From Trichosporon coremiiforme (taxonomy: Eukaryota > Basidiomycota > Tremellomycetes > Trichosporonales > Trichosporonaceae): a DNA stretch of 64,000 bases. Where the stretch lies: positions 682,001 to 746,000 of the forward strand of contig BCJJ01000006.1 in NCBI GenBank assembly GCA_039545355.1, given 5' to 3'. The translations under genes were made by a program, and so were the position numbers. This document shows, piece after piece, positions 9,601 through 21,223 of the stretch. Every line of letters starts with the position of its first letter. Position 1 is the stretch's first letter. The notes under the pieces are model-generated. The model had not been told where the DNA came from. It worked only from the letters and a program-made list of their open reading frames with translations, and did not search any database.

Positions 9601-12600
9601 GCAGAGGACGATCGCATCTCTCACTAAAACGCTTGTCGAGCTCCGTTTGCGCGGCCCACTGCTTGCCCATCCTGATCATATCCCTACCAAGGACAACGAT
9701 CTGTTCAACGCTTTGGCGACAGCAGACGGCACTCAATTCCCTCAGCTCGGTTTCGTCATTTGTGACGCTATCCTTGAGGGGTCCCTTCGTCTTTCTGGGG
9801 CTGCCGTGAGCCTCATTCTTGACGAACTGCACGACCGCTTAAGCACATATGCGTTCAACCGCGATGGTGACACAATGAGGCTCGCGATAGTGTTCCTTGC
9901 CCGTTCAGCGTCGATTTGGCTCGCACCGAAGTTTGGCCTCGCGGATTTAGCCATTGAACAGGCGAAAGAGATCGTGCATCTTGCGTCTACCGGCCGCCTA
10001 CACTCCTGGCAAGCACGACTGTACCTTCTGCTCTTCATCGACGAGTATCTCGACTACGACCCGTCATACGGCGCCTGGTTGCAATTAGGCGACACCGATG
10101 AAGCCGACATCGAGATGGGTGGCCACCATGAGAGCGACTGGGGACCTCTCAGCTATGTTATGACGGCCACCTTAGATGTCGACGCCCGAGTCCGATTCCG
10201 TGCTGCTTCGTCGGCAGCTGCTATTCATTATCTCCCCGATCTCTCCTCGGAGCGCAAGGCGCAAGCATACTTCGACCTGTTGCCCAAGCAGGTGATGACA
10301 GTATTCAACTTCGACTCCTTCTTGACCAACCTGATATGGAAGCTGAACACTTGCATCGCGAGTGCCTTGCTCCGGTCGGCTACTATCTTCCACCTTTATG
10401 AGATCGCTGATTACAATCCCGACTTCTTGTCGCACCTGCAGCCGGGCCTCGAAGCCGTTGCCCAACGCTTGGGGCTGTCGTCGCTTAAGCCACTCTACAT
10501 GTCGCATGCTAACACCATCGTGACACAGCAACTCCAGAATCAGCAGCTGCCGCTGCGCCTCGGTCCGTCGCTATACGGCTGTTCCTCTCGACGAGAATTC
10601 GCTCAACTGTGCCTGAATCTCGTAGGCTCGACCATCTTGGCCACCCGGCAACACATGGCTTTCTTCGATGCCCTCTGCGAAGCAGCCGACGTGCCTAAGC
10701 ATCGAGCTCTGGAACGCTGCGCACCTGCTGCTGCCGCAATGGCCGTCTCCTACTCCTTTTCTCAGGGCGAAACGGGGCGTGTAACCGCGGTGCAGACCGC
10801 CAACGCTGAAGATGTCCTGAAGCTGCTTCCTTCTCCCGACAGCAGGAGCTCCGGCGAATACCTCGCCGCTCATTCCGAGATTGTCATGGCCAGTCTGTTC
10901 CCTCTCATTGATCTGGCGCTTTCCAACTCGGACATCGTCAAGATACTCGCAGGCTTCAACGACGAAGGTAGGGCATCGCAGTGCTATGTCGCTCTCACAG
11001 CCCATGATGTCGATCCCCGGTACGCCCCAACGGTTCTCGAGCCCCAGTACTCATTTTGGGCCGTTCTCCAAGCCCTCCTGTTCCTGCGCACGCGATTCCA
11101 AGAAACGCTATCGCGGAGGCGCATGGTATTCTCAACCCTGATTAAGCTTTTCCACTTCATCAACAGCTCCTATCTGGTAATTGAGCAGCGGCGCTACCTC
11201 CGATCACTTGCGCTGCTGGCTTCGCTGTATCCTAAGGAGTTTCAGCAACCCATGGTTCTCCAGCAATTCCTGCACAACATCATCAACCTCCTGCCCAGCG
11301 AGGACAACGGGCCCATGCTGTTGGATCTCATCAGATGGGGCTTCGATCAGCTCGCCGCTACGAAATGCGTTCCAGATGGCTTGATCGATCTGCTCGTCAT
11401 GATGAGCACGACGTACACAAAGCTCAAGGGTGACCCGAACCTCAGAGAGACGTCAGATAGCCTCACTGCGTTGATTAGGGACCGAGCCAAGCTCTGGCAG
11501 CGGAACAAGGAGGTTGCGCCTTCGCTTGAATACGCCGTCGTTTTCTGGCCGCCGGAGTGGACGAAGTACTTTGAAGAGACTTTCGAACTGGGCTTCATCG
11601 ACGTGGCGAACATCGCCGGGCGACCTGCGACGATGAACCCGATGGCACTGTGCAAGCGACTCACTGCCACTGCCGCCTTCGGCAACAAGGCTCACAACCG
11701 TGATACATTCATGTCGTCCACCTTCTGGCACCTCAAGAAGGCGCTCACGGCCTCTGAATGGGATTGCAATGGCATTATGGCTTTCTTGGATCTGATCTAC
11801 ATGTCGAATGGGCAAGTCAAGGCTCCGGACATGCAGGCCATTAAGTCCTTAGCGGGACGCTCCCAGTTCTCAGACCTTGCCAAGGATTACAAGGACCCGA
11901 AAGTCGTGCTTAGGATCACTGTCATCGACAGGATTGTGCAGCAGACTTCGGCAGACGACTATCAACTCCGCACGACTGCGATTGAAGTGCTGCAGACAGT
12001 GCTTCCCGTCATCAGCCAGATGTCGGAGCGACAGAAGATGCCGCCGCGCTTGAATGAGCTCGCCGCTTTGCTTGTCCCCTCAACACCGACGTCCAGCCCC
12101 CAGGAGCGTGCTATCGACACCATCCTCGAGGAGACGGAGGCCTGGGTGGTCAAATCAAGAGCCTGCGACACATGGGCCAGGGATCTGGCATTGTTCCTGG
12201 GCACTCTTGCAGCCAGGGACGACCCCTTCTACCTGTCGCTTCAGCCGTTGCTCTCCACCCCAGGAAGCGCCACGACGGGTTTCCTCCCCTACCTCGTTCA
12301 GGCTGTTCTGTCATGTGGCTTTGAGGAGCATCCCGACCAGTCGCTCCACCGTGCCGCCGTATTGTCAGATCACTTCTCCCAAGTGCTCCAGTACCCGATG
12401 GCGGCCGCCGAGACACTCGAGGCGATCATCAACATCGTTCTTCACCTCCGAAACTTCCAGCCTCCGCATCTCTCCAACGACCTCGCTTATAACCACTGGC
12501 TGAGCATCGATCCACTCGTCTTGAGTGAAGCGGCCGGTCGATGCGGCGCCTTTGCGAGCTCGCTCCTCTTCCTCGAACTGTCCGACGACTGGAATGATGG

Positions 12601-15600
12601 TTCGGGATGTGATCTGTCGAGCCCTCGCATCCAGAATGTAAGTTATCATGCTTGCCCCGCAACTGACGTCAGATCATGTACGATATCTACAGCAACGTCG
12701 AGGATCCCGATGGATTCTACGGCATTCAGAACAACGACGTTATGGACTCGCTCCTGCGGCGCCTCGATCACGAAGGCCAGCCACTTCAGTCGTTAGGTTA
12801 CAATCTAGCGAATGTAGAGGCAACACCCAGAGCCAACGCGGGCCCGCCCTTGATGTCGTCGATGCGCAACCTGCATGACCTTGGATTCAACCGCCTCGCT
12901 GGTTCAGTTCTTCATTCATCTCGGCAAGCACTGGGTGACTCCGAGGCGGACCCGTTCTTCCTTGATCTAGCATGGCGCATGAGCGACTGGGACGTTCCCC
13001 TCACTCCCGACATGACTGCGACTCCCGCTGGGCAGTTCTACTCCTCGCTGAGGGCTGTCCATCGCGAGAGAGACCGCTCCGTCGCGCAACAGGTGGTGGA
13101 CGGCGCTATCCGCAGCGAGATGGCGAGGCTGGAGAAGATCGGCGTTGAGCGCATGACAGAGGTTAAGAACGCGACTCTCAACCTTCTATGTCTCCGAGAC
13201 ATTGCGAAGTGGCTCTCGGAGCCCCTTCAGCAAGCTGTCAACGAGGGAGACTTTGCGAGCGGACGTTTGGCTGAGTTTGTGGACCTCAGCTCGTGGTTTG
13301 AGTACGTTTGACATATAATGACAATGCTGACGCGCAGCTTTAAGCAAGCCGAAAGGCTCTCCGCAACACGTTTGTCCCTCATTAGGTCTTCCCGCGCACG
13401 CGAGAGTCAAACCATGTTCGGTGACCTCATGACTGCACAGGGAGAGGGCCTCATTGACTTGGAGATCTCCTGCCAGCTGCGCCTCAGTCATCTTGCTCGG
13501 AAAGAGCTGGACCTGCAAGCTGCGGTCAACGCCGTCATGGCTGTCAGGCAGCTGGAGGGGACGACGCCTTCCGAACACGCCGCAGACGAATTTGGGCAAG
13601 TGCTCTGGGCCAAGGGCGAGCACGGGCTTGCCATTCAGCACACACAGACACTATACAACGGCATTCAAACGTCGCCCAAGTCTGCCAATCGGGCCAGGTC
13701 GGCGATCCTCCTTGGTCGCATCGCCAACTGGACGTCGTTAGCCAAACTGAAGGCGGCCGAAGACATTCGCTCGTCGTTCCGTGAGGCGATGAAACTCGCG
13801 CAGAAACACCAGTCGGATACGGCGGAGCAGGCACAACTCGCACACGACTTTGCCGTGTTCGCGGACCAGCACTATGTTGCTTTGTCCAAGTCACCAGAAC
13901 TGGAGCGTCTGACGGTGGTGATGGATCGGAAGCGCGGCGAGCTCGAGAAGCTGGACTCGATGCGCAGCACGCCTAGCAGCAGCCGGCGCAAAGTAGACAA
14001 GGAGGACTTGGAGCTGGAGGAAGAGCGCGCTGCCAAAGAGAAGATGGACCGTGAGCTGCTCCGATACCTTTGCTTCACCCTCGAGAGCTATGCGTCCTCC
14101 ATCGCCCTCAGCGACAAGCACGATGACAGCATCACTCGAATGGTGTCGGTGTGGCTCGAGCACGATAGCACGGAGCACGCTCAGCGTGGTTTCAGCAATC
14201 ACCTTCGCGCCATTCCTACGCACAAGTTCATCTTCCTCTCGCCACAGCTGGCAGCGCGCCTGGAGCGGCCCAAGCAATTGACGACGTTCAACGCGAATTT
14301 GAACGACCTTATGTTGCGAATGGCTCAGGACCATCCGTTCCATGTCCTCTACCAAGTCATCACCCTCGCGCAGGGTTCGGACTACAAGAAGGGCGACGGC
14401 GCGGGACGCACGGCAGCTGCGGGTGAGATCCTCGCACATATCATGACGGACAACGAGCAGCCCCTTGCTCAGCGAGCGGGCAAGGAGATGGAGACGTTCG
14501 CCACCGCTGCGGTGCAGTGGTGCAACTTTGACTACGAGAAGCGTCGCATCCCGAAGCCCAAGACGATGGCTCCGGCACCAGTGCCTTCGCAATGTCCACT
14601 GATGACGTTCAAGAGGCTCAGCATCCCTGTTGCGACGTTCATTCCACCGATCGATCTCACGAAACAATACATCAACGTGCCCACACTCGAGCGGTACAGG
14701 TCCAACTACAGGCTCGCTGGCGGTCTGCACCGCCCAGCGGTCATGAGCTGCTATGACTCGCTGGCCAAGGAACACGTGCAACTGGTGAGTTACTTGTCTC
14801 GTGCGTTGCTAACTCTGTCCAGTTCAAGGGTGACGATGAAGTGCGCCAGGACGCGGTCATGGAGCAAGTGTTCGAGATGACGAACCGGCTGCTCGCCCGC
14901 GACCGAAGAGCGTCCGCTCGTAACCTCAAATTCCGCACATACACTGTCGTTTGTCTCGCAAACCGGAGCGGCATCATTGAGTTTGTTGGCAACACGCAGG
15001 CCATCGGCGACTGGCTCAAGGACGCCCATCTCAGGTGAGCTTTCGCGCGCTGAATCCTTGGCTTACTTCAGGTACGGCAAGAGTAGTGACCTTGCCCCGG
15101 ACGCCGTGCGCGACTCCCTGCGCCGCATTCAGATCAAGGACCCGGACAGTCCCAAGCTCGTCGACACATGGAAGGCGAACATGAAGCGCTTCCATCCCGT
15201 CATGCGGCACTTTTTCACGGAGAAGCGCCGCGAGCCTCTCGCGTGGTTCCAGATGCGCCTGAACTACTCTCGCTCTGTCGCCGTCACGTCTATGGTCGGC
15301 TGGATGGTGGGTCTGGGCGACCGCCACTGCTCGAACATCCTGATCGACAAGTTGTCCGGCGAGCTGGTGCAGATCGACTTTGGCATCGCCTTCGAGCACG
15401 GCATGAAGCTGCGCATTCCAGAGCGCGTGCCGTTCCGCCTGACGAACGACATCGTCGACGGACTCGGTATCACGGGCGTCGACGGCACATTCAGGCAGTG
15501 CGCGGAACACACGCTCCGCGTGCTCAGAGAGAGCAAGGAGCTGATCCTCACTGTTCTTGAGGTGTTCAAGCACGACCCTCTGTACACCTGGTGAGTAGGA

Positions 15601-15901
15601 GCCTGATGAGCAGCTTGGAGTTCTGAAACAGAGAGCTGACATTCAGGACTTCTGACGCCACGAAGATGCGACGTGCCGGCGGCGGACGTAGCGACACGGA
15701 GCGTGGACAAGATCAAGCCGATCGCGTCCTGTCCCGTATCAGGGGCAAACTCGGTACCGAGCTCAGCACCGAGTACAGAGTCAACCAGCTGATCCAAGAG
15801 GCTCGAGACCCCGAGCACCTCGCAAAGATCTTCGTCGGTGAGTAGCTAGGTATGCGAGGACTTCGTGTAGCTGACAATCAGGCTGGCAAGCATGGCTGTG
15901 A
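6638..15901 (+). CDS. TEL1: Tel1/ATM checkpoint kinase, join(6638..6875,6954..9385,9425..12637,12673..13301,13338..14784,14823..15034,15072..15590,15647..15837,15882..15901)
   Basis: Nine exons, all phases consistent, give 2,966 aa; yeast and fission-yeast Tel1 are about 2,800. The N-terminus carries the TAN motif of ATM/Tel1 (ESEKITERKTGQDALREIF, residues about 15-33). A long alpha-solenoid (HEAT) region and a FAT-type region follow. The kinase domain starts near residue 2,600. It contains GDDEVRQD (about 2,655), the catalytic loop GLGDRHCSNIL (about 2,803) and the metal-binding IDFGIAFE (about 2,826). The activation segment RVPFRLTNDIVDGLGITGV is ATM-like rather than ATR-like. The FATC tail ends IFVGWQAWL. 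Role: a nuclear PI3K-like Ser/Thr kinase that phosphorylates SQ/TQ sites at double-strand breaks and telomeres with Mre11-Rad50-Nbs1. Intron 1 (6876-6953) is 78 nt, a multiple of three without a stop, so its removal rests on its GTACGT and CTGAC/ACAG signals. Confidence 0.95.
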
Positions 15902-16182
15902 TCGTGATTGAGATGGAAATTGAGATACCACGGAAAGAGAGTAAGAGAGCAGTTTTGAACCACCCAGCTAAAAGAAGCAAGCAATACCACCGCATTGGTA
16001 TATTCCCGACGTTTGTAAGATGTACGCATAGCAACCGGGACCTGTATAATGCACTGCTGTAATCTAGTACCGTCCGCACCGCACTGCCATGTCGCTGAGA
16101 GCTAGTCAATCACGCACCTAGCAAAGTTTGCAAAGTTTGTTCGCAACGATACCCATAACAGCCCTGACATAACACAACCCGA
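15902..16182. other. Convergent 3' regions of TEL1 and the siderophore transporter
   Basis: 281 bp between two stop codons facing each other. Moderately AT-rich; presumably the two 3' UTRs. No further gene is seen. Confidence 0.5.
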
Positions 16183-17958
16183 CTACAAAACTACACCCTT
16201 GACATTGTTGATGTCGCTGACCTTGATGTTACGCATGAGGAGTGTGAATGCGAGCGCAAGGGCCATGATGGACGTGCCGGCGATGAGCATGCGGCTCTGC
16301 GCCTCAGCGTACGCCATCTGGATCGCCGTCCTAACGGGGTCGCCGATCGGGTAGCTCAGCTGCATCTCGAGGTCGGCGTAGATGCTCTCCCAGTCCGGGA
16401 GGACCTCCTCGGGGAGGTTCGCCTGGAGGGCATTGGGGAGAGTGTGCGTCCACACCGCGCCCGAGATGGAGTTACCCACTGCGCCGCCAATGTATCCGAA
16501 CAGGCCGAGGAGGGCGAGCAGGGCGGCAGCGTCATTATGTTTGCCCGCAGCGAGTACAGCGACCTGCTGGACGGACGTGAACGAGGACCCAGCGAAGGCA
16601 ATGAGGATCTGCGTGAACACGATCCAGCCGATACTGTAACCCGGCTTACGGAAGTGGATCATGAGCCCTTCACCGAGGGTGTACAGCGGGACCGTAACCA
16701 GCAAGACAGGCTTGAAGTATCCAGTGCGGCGGATGATGTATCCGATAGGGAACATCCAGAGCGCGGCGACGACGTCGTAGATGGAGCCAATGTATCCGCT
16801 GGTAGAGATCGAGAGACCGTACACGACCTGCAGGAAGGAGGAGAAGTAGGACGCCCAGCAGTAATAGGCGATCTGCCAGGAGAAGCAGAGGCCGCACGCG
16901 CCGACCACGGTCCGGTCGGCCAGAAGGCGAGCCGGGATGAAGGGACGCGGCACGAAACGTTCCACCACACCGAAGGCGATGAGGCAGACGACGCCGAGAA
17001 CGAGCATCGCAATGATGTGCGGCGCGCGCCAGGTTTCGGCGGCCGACTGGGCGAGCGAGAAGGGAAGGAGGAAAAGCACCAACCCAGCGCAGAGCAGGAA
17101 GATGCCGAGCACGTCAAACTCGACCAGGTAGTACGCAACCGATTGGAGGAAAGTGCGCCCGCTCGCCTCGCGCTTCGTGTCGAAGCCCTTCTTCACAGCC
17201 TGCGCGCGGTGGTACCGCAGGAACGCGAACATGGGCAGTCCCACGACGGGGAGGATGATAGCGAAGGCACCGTATCCCCACCTCCAGTTAGACTCGTAGA
17301 AGCGCTCGCTGATCGGCGGGCCGGCGTAGGCCGTGATCGCCCATGGAGACGCCGTGAAGGCATAAGCCAGCGCTCGGTTCTTGAGATGCGACGTGTCGGC
17401 AGTGAGCACGTCAATGGCGAAAATGATGCCGATGAAGCCAACCGAGTAGAAGACCTGAGCGGCGCAGTACGTGTAGATATTCTCACAGGCTGCTGAGAGG
17501 ATCAGGCCCAGAGTCGCCAGAACGAGCATGCCCAGGTATCCCCACGAGCGGTCCCAGAGGTTGAGCACCTTGGCCGCGACCATGTACGCGCACGCGGACA
17601 TGACATTGGCGACGATGGAGATGACGGGGATGAGACTGTGCTCGGCAAACTCGGACGTGATGTACGCGGACAGGTTCCAGGTGATGCTGCCTTGGAACGC
17701 GTTGGTCGCGTACAGCAGCCAGAAACTAATGTCAGCCCAGCAAGAAGGTTGTACTCACAAGACATAGAGCGTTATGAGTGAGGAGCGGCTCCAGCTCTGC
17801 GTCATGGCCTCCGCTTGCCGGACACCATCCTGGAGCTCCTCTGTCGGTGGCGGGCTCGGTGCGGTCTTCTCGTCGTAGAGCTCAGCATCGGCGCTTTTGC
17901 GCTCCTCAGCGTCGACGGCCGCGTTTTGCGCCAGCGTGAGCGTTTCACCAGCCCTCAT
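16183..17958 (-). CDS. Siderophore-iron transporter, MFS (SIT/ARN family), complement(join(16183..17725,17759..17958))
   Basis: Two exons with a 33-nt intron (17726-17758) give 580 aa, the usual length for 14-TM siderophore transporters. A hydrophilic, Glu-rich N-tail of about 50 aa precedes TM1 (LITLYVFFWLLYATNAFQGS). Family-type segments include ENIYTYCAAQVFYSVGFIGI, DVLTADTSHLKNRALAYAFT, YESNWRWGYGAFAIILPVVG, and near the end GAVGNSISGAVWTHTLPNAL with LPEEVLPDWESIY. These match Sit1/Mir1/Arn proteins. Role: uptake of ferric siderophore by proton symport at the plasma or endosomal membrane. The exact siderophore cannot be read from sequence. The gene is divergent from the DUF1749 esterase; the shared 510-bp region holds the iron-GATA box ATCTGATAA 213 bp upstream of this start. 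Confidence 0.88.
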
Positions 17959-18468
17959 GTTGCCCTCTCTTGTCGATGGTCAGAAGCGCTCCCCTCCTCA
18001 GCGGGCTCCCGCTTATGTATAACTCGCAAGGAAGAGTGCATGGGCGGGCGTCGGCGAGTCGAGAGGTGAGCTGACCGGAAAAAACAACAGCGAACCTGGT
18101 CGTAGGCGCCCCCGGCGCTTAAACTGGCTGCTTGATTGGAGGGACCGGCCGAGCGTGCCTGTGAGCCGATATCTGATAACTCCGCGGGGTCTTGGCGATT
18201 CCAGAGCAGGGCGAGCGCGGCTTGATCCGCCACCGTCTGCCGCCGTCCGAAAGGGTGCCCAGAAAGGTTGCGAGCCGCCAGCGCGCTTGCGGGCTTCTGG
18301 CCCAGATCCTGGCTTAGATCTCTCTTTCTGCTCATCGGCCGACTTTGGCTCTGTTCACTCGCTCACACCCACTACCGCGCGGGCAACTTTCGGCTTTCAC
18401 TTGTTCCACGTCTGCTGCCGGTCTTCATCGCTCTTCTCCCATCTGTTGTCGCATTCGCATCCATCGTA
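17959..18468. promoter_or_regulatory. Bidirectional promoter of transporter and SidJ-like esterase
   Basis: 510 bp between the two divergent start codons. It includes the iron-responsive GATA element described separately. The half next to the esterase (18350-18468) is CT-rich, as expected for a fungal 5' leader. No other gene is supported here. Confidence 0.6.
18171..18179 (+). promoter_or_regulatory. ATCTGATAA iron-GATA box
   Basis: Exact match to ATCWGATAA, the published target consensus of the fungal siderophore GATA repressors (SreA/Urbs1 type). It lies between a siderophore transporter and a SidJ-like esterase and is preceded by another GATA (GATATC), giving a composite GATATCTGATAA. 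The motif is seen directly; regulation by iron is inference from the family. Confidence 0.65.
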
Positions 18469-19397
18469 ATGGCCGAATCCGACTCGCCCTCTCTCGCTGG
18501 CACACTGTCCCTCTACCCCCTCCCGGGCGGTGACCAGCGGCCGTACTTCACCTCGGGCGACGAGTCCTCTTCTCGCGCAGTCGTTTTCATCGGCGGGCTC
18601 TGGGGCGGCTTCCTGTCCACACAGTTCCTGCCCTCTCTCTCCCCCGCGCTGAAAGGCGCCGGCTGGCGGCTGTAAGTGTCCATAGTTACATAGCTGACAA
18701 CAGGGTACAGATCTACTGGTCCGGCTGCTACGAGGGGTACGGCACGGGCAGTCTGAACCGGGACGCGGACGAACTGGAAGCGCTAGTCCAGCACCTCCGT
18801 TCGACAGGCGTCACCGACATTGTGCTCATGGGCCACTCGACGGGCTCGCAGGATGTGATCCACTATCTCTCCAGCAAGCGCGAAGACGTCCAGGGGGGAA
18901 TCATGGTTGCGCCCGCGTCGGATCGTCAGTTCTTCGAGCGCGAGCCGGACGCCGAGTGGGCGGCCGCGCTGAAGAAGGCGAAACAGCTCATCAAGGACGG
19001 CAAGCCGAGGGAGACCTTCATGATCTCAGGCATGCGCATGAGCGCGTACCGGATGCACTCGCTCGTCGGCGTCGGCGGCGACGACGACTACTTCTCATCC
19101 GACCTCCCCGACGCCCCGGACGGCGGGCCGCACGTCCATCCCCTGTCTACCTCGTTCGGGAAGCTGTCGGCCCCAGCGCTCGCACTCTGGTGCGAGCGCG
19201 ACCATTGCGGGAATGGCGACCAGCGTCCCCTTCTGCGGCGATGGGAGGCGGCCGCGCAGGGAAAGTTGACTTGGCACGTGCTCGAGGGCGCGTCGCACAT
19301 GGCCTCGGAGCCTGGGCCGCGAGCCGTTCTGAACGAGCAGGTGCTCGCCTTCCTGGCTAAATTAGGAGGAGCCCAGCCGGATCCAGCTCGTGCATGA
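18469..19397 (+). CDS. sidJ: DUF1749 alpha/beta-hydrolase, SidJ-type siderophore esterase, join(18469..18671,18704..19397)
   Basis: Two exons with a 32-nt intron (18672-18703, GTAAGT...GCTGACAACAG) give 298 aa, the normal DUF1749/UPF0613 length. The fold markers are VVFIGGLWGG near residue 40, the strand IYWSGCYEGYGTGSL, the nucleophile elbow MGHSTGSQD (Ser at about 126), an acid in LWCERDHCGN and the catalytic His in EGASHMAS near the C-terminus. The family member SidJ of Aspergillus fumigatus hydrolyses fusarinine-type siderophores after uptake to release iron; a cytosolic role is expected since no signal peptide is present. The neighbour transporter and the shared iron-GATA box support the same job here. 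The last 41 bp of this CDS overlap the 3' end of the oppositely oriented regulator gene. A generic hydrolase function cannot be excluded. Confidence 0.8.
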
Positions 19398-21198
19398 TCC
19401 GGCGCCAGTGCACTTCGTCCCCCGGGTTCGCGGCGTCGCGTCGCGCCCACACCGTATGCATGAGTCGGAGGGCATTGCGCGTGTTCCCAAAGTCGGCGTC
19501 GGGACCGAGGCGGTTCCGGTCAAAGCGGGTTGTAAAGGACGCACGCTGCTGCTCTTGCGCGTGACAACCGGATAGAGTGATGGGAAAGACGAGCGCGCGG
19601 TCGGCTGCAACGCCGGCCGCATCGAGCGCTGAGAGAGAGAGCAGCACGTCGGCGACGGCAGAGGACACGTCGACGACGTAGGGATAGCACCCGTCCACGA
19701 CTGAGGCGAGGAGGACGCGGGCGCCGTGGTAGAACACGTCGGCGACTAGACGCCGCGCGGGATTGTCGAAGTGTTCCCTCGCTTCTCGCTCTGACAGGAG
19801 CTGTTCAATAGACGATGACCGATGCAGTAGTTCTCGTACTGAGAGGCAGCCCGCGGCCGCCTGCTGGTCCTTCCATTCTGACAGAGCTATTGTTTCGGCA
19901 ATAGCCAGCCGCGTCGTCGAGTCGCAGCCCATGACCGTTTCGCGCAGGTATCGATTGTCTGTCGCTGGTTCGCCGGCCAGGAGTCGTCGGTACAGCGGGA
20001 TAAAAGCCGATGCCCTCCCCTCGGTGACAGAGGCGAGGATGTCAGTCCACGCCAGCGGGGCGAGGAGATGTCCCAATTCTCCGGGCGGCATGTGCTGCAC
20101 AGCGCCGAGGCATGCGCGGCAGGTGCGTACAGCGTTCGGCCAGCCGGACCGATTCCCCCCTGCGAAGAGGTAGAAACTGCTGATACTCATCGCGGCGACA
20201 ATGGTTTCGTGCCGGCCCAGTCTATCGGCTGGCAGAGCGGCCATGCTCGCGATGCTTCTTTGAAGGCTCTGTTGTGCCGTGTCCGTATCGACTGCGCCGC
20301 CTACAAGCGCGCGCCGCGAGCCCACGTGCAGTGCCCCCAGAGCGACGAGTGACTCGAAAACGGCCTCGTCCGCGTACGCCAGCGGCGCGACAAGGTCGGC
20401 TAGCGCTCGACGCTCAAAGAGCCACTGGTACGGCATGATCACGGTCAGGTAGTGCTGGAAATATCGTAGCGAGGTCTGCGAGGCCGTGAAGGCTGTATAT
20501 TGGGCTGCTGGTTGTGGGACCAGCGGCGGACACAGCAGGCGCACGAGGGCGGGGTCCAGGTCCTGTCCTGCAGCGTCTGCGGCGGGGAGGAGTTGTGCCA
20601 GTTCGTCAAGCAAGGCCGCGCTCGACGGGGGCGTACGCGGGATGACTTGGCCGGGTCCCGGATCAGACCCCGCGATCTCATGGCCGGGATCGGGTGCGTG
20701 GATGGCGGCCGAGGCTGACGTAGAGGGGATAGAGGGGTAGAGGGCTGCAGCACGCTCAGCCCACATCTGGCTCCGTTTTGTCGTCTGCGTTTCCGTCACG
20801 CTCTTCTTGCTGTTCCATTAGCAGTACCCCAGCAATGAACGTACATGTTGACAACGACGCTCTCGACCGTATCTCGATCGCGCATCCAATTCGGCCTCTG
20901 CACCGAGAAGCCGAGGCATTCCAGACCTAACCGCTCACACGTGCGGCACTGGGGTCGTGTCTCGTCACATCGCTACTGTTAGCATTCCTCAAGGAACCGA
21001 CTTAACCTTCTTCCTCAGCCGGCAGGTCAGACATCCTGTTCGCGTGCGACGCTTCTTCGCTGGCTCCCGCTCCTGCGTTGTCGGGGGCGAAGACGACCCC
21101 GAGGCGGCCGGTGCCGGTGCAGCAGCGGCCGATGCTGCCGGCCGTGGGGACGTTGCGCGTGGCGATGAGGGCCCAGACATGGGTGACGAGGTCGGCAT
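19357..21198 (-). CDS. Zn(II)2Cys6 transcription factor, complement(join(19357..20809,20845..20972,21007..21198))
   Basis: Three exons with introns of 35 and 34 nt give 590 aa. The splice at 20973-21006 joins CLTCRLRKK to RCDETRPQCRTC, completing the binuclear cluster with spacing C-x2-C-x6-C-x6-C-x2-C-x6-C (Cys at about 56, 59, 66, 73, 76, 83). A basic arm (KKRRTRTG) precedes it. The rest resembles the helical fungal-specific middle/C-terminal region (LRYFQHYLTVIMPYQWLFE, ACRACLGAVQ-like helices) of Pro1/Upc2-type regulators. The start at 21198 is the first ATG before the cluster (MPTSSP); an ATG at 21273 would add 25 residues but would place the upstream GATA box inside the coding region. 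It is a nuclear DNA-binding regulator with unknown target. Adjacency to the esterase and transporter suggests local control. Confidence 0.8.
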
Positions 21199-21214
21199 GC
21201 GTAAAGCGCGGAAG

Positions 21215-21223
21215 TTATCAGAT
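21215..21223 (-). promoter_or_regulatory. ATCTGATAA iron-GATA box upstream of the Zn2Cys6 regulator
   Basis: On the minus strand the sequence reads CTTATCTGATAAC, so the ATCWGATAA consensus is present together with an overlapping second GATA in the other orientation. It is 17 bp upstream of the preferred start of the regulator. This is the same nonamer as in the transporter/esterase promoter, which suggests common iron control. The closeness to the ATG means it may lie in the 5' UTR. Confidence 0.5.

Noticed and set aside
13891..14781. 296-aa minus-strand frame
   Set aside because: Antisense to TEL1 exon 5; no domain or splice structure of its own.
16444..17496. 350-aa open frame on the plus strand
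   Set aside because: It lies fully antisense to the siderophore transporter and is a GC3 shadow: highly charged Arg/Glu/Asp composition with no domain.
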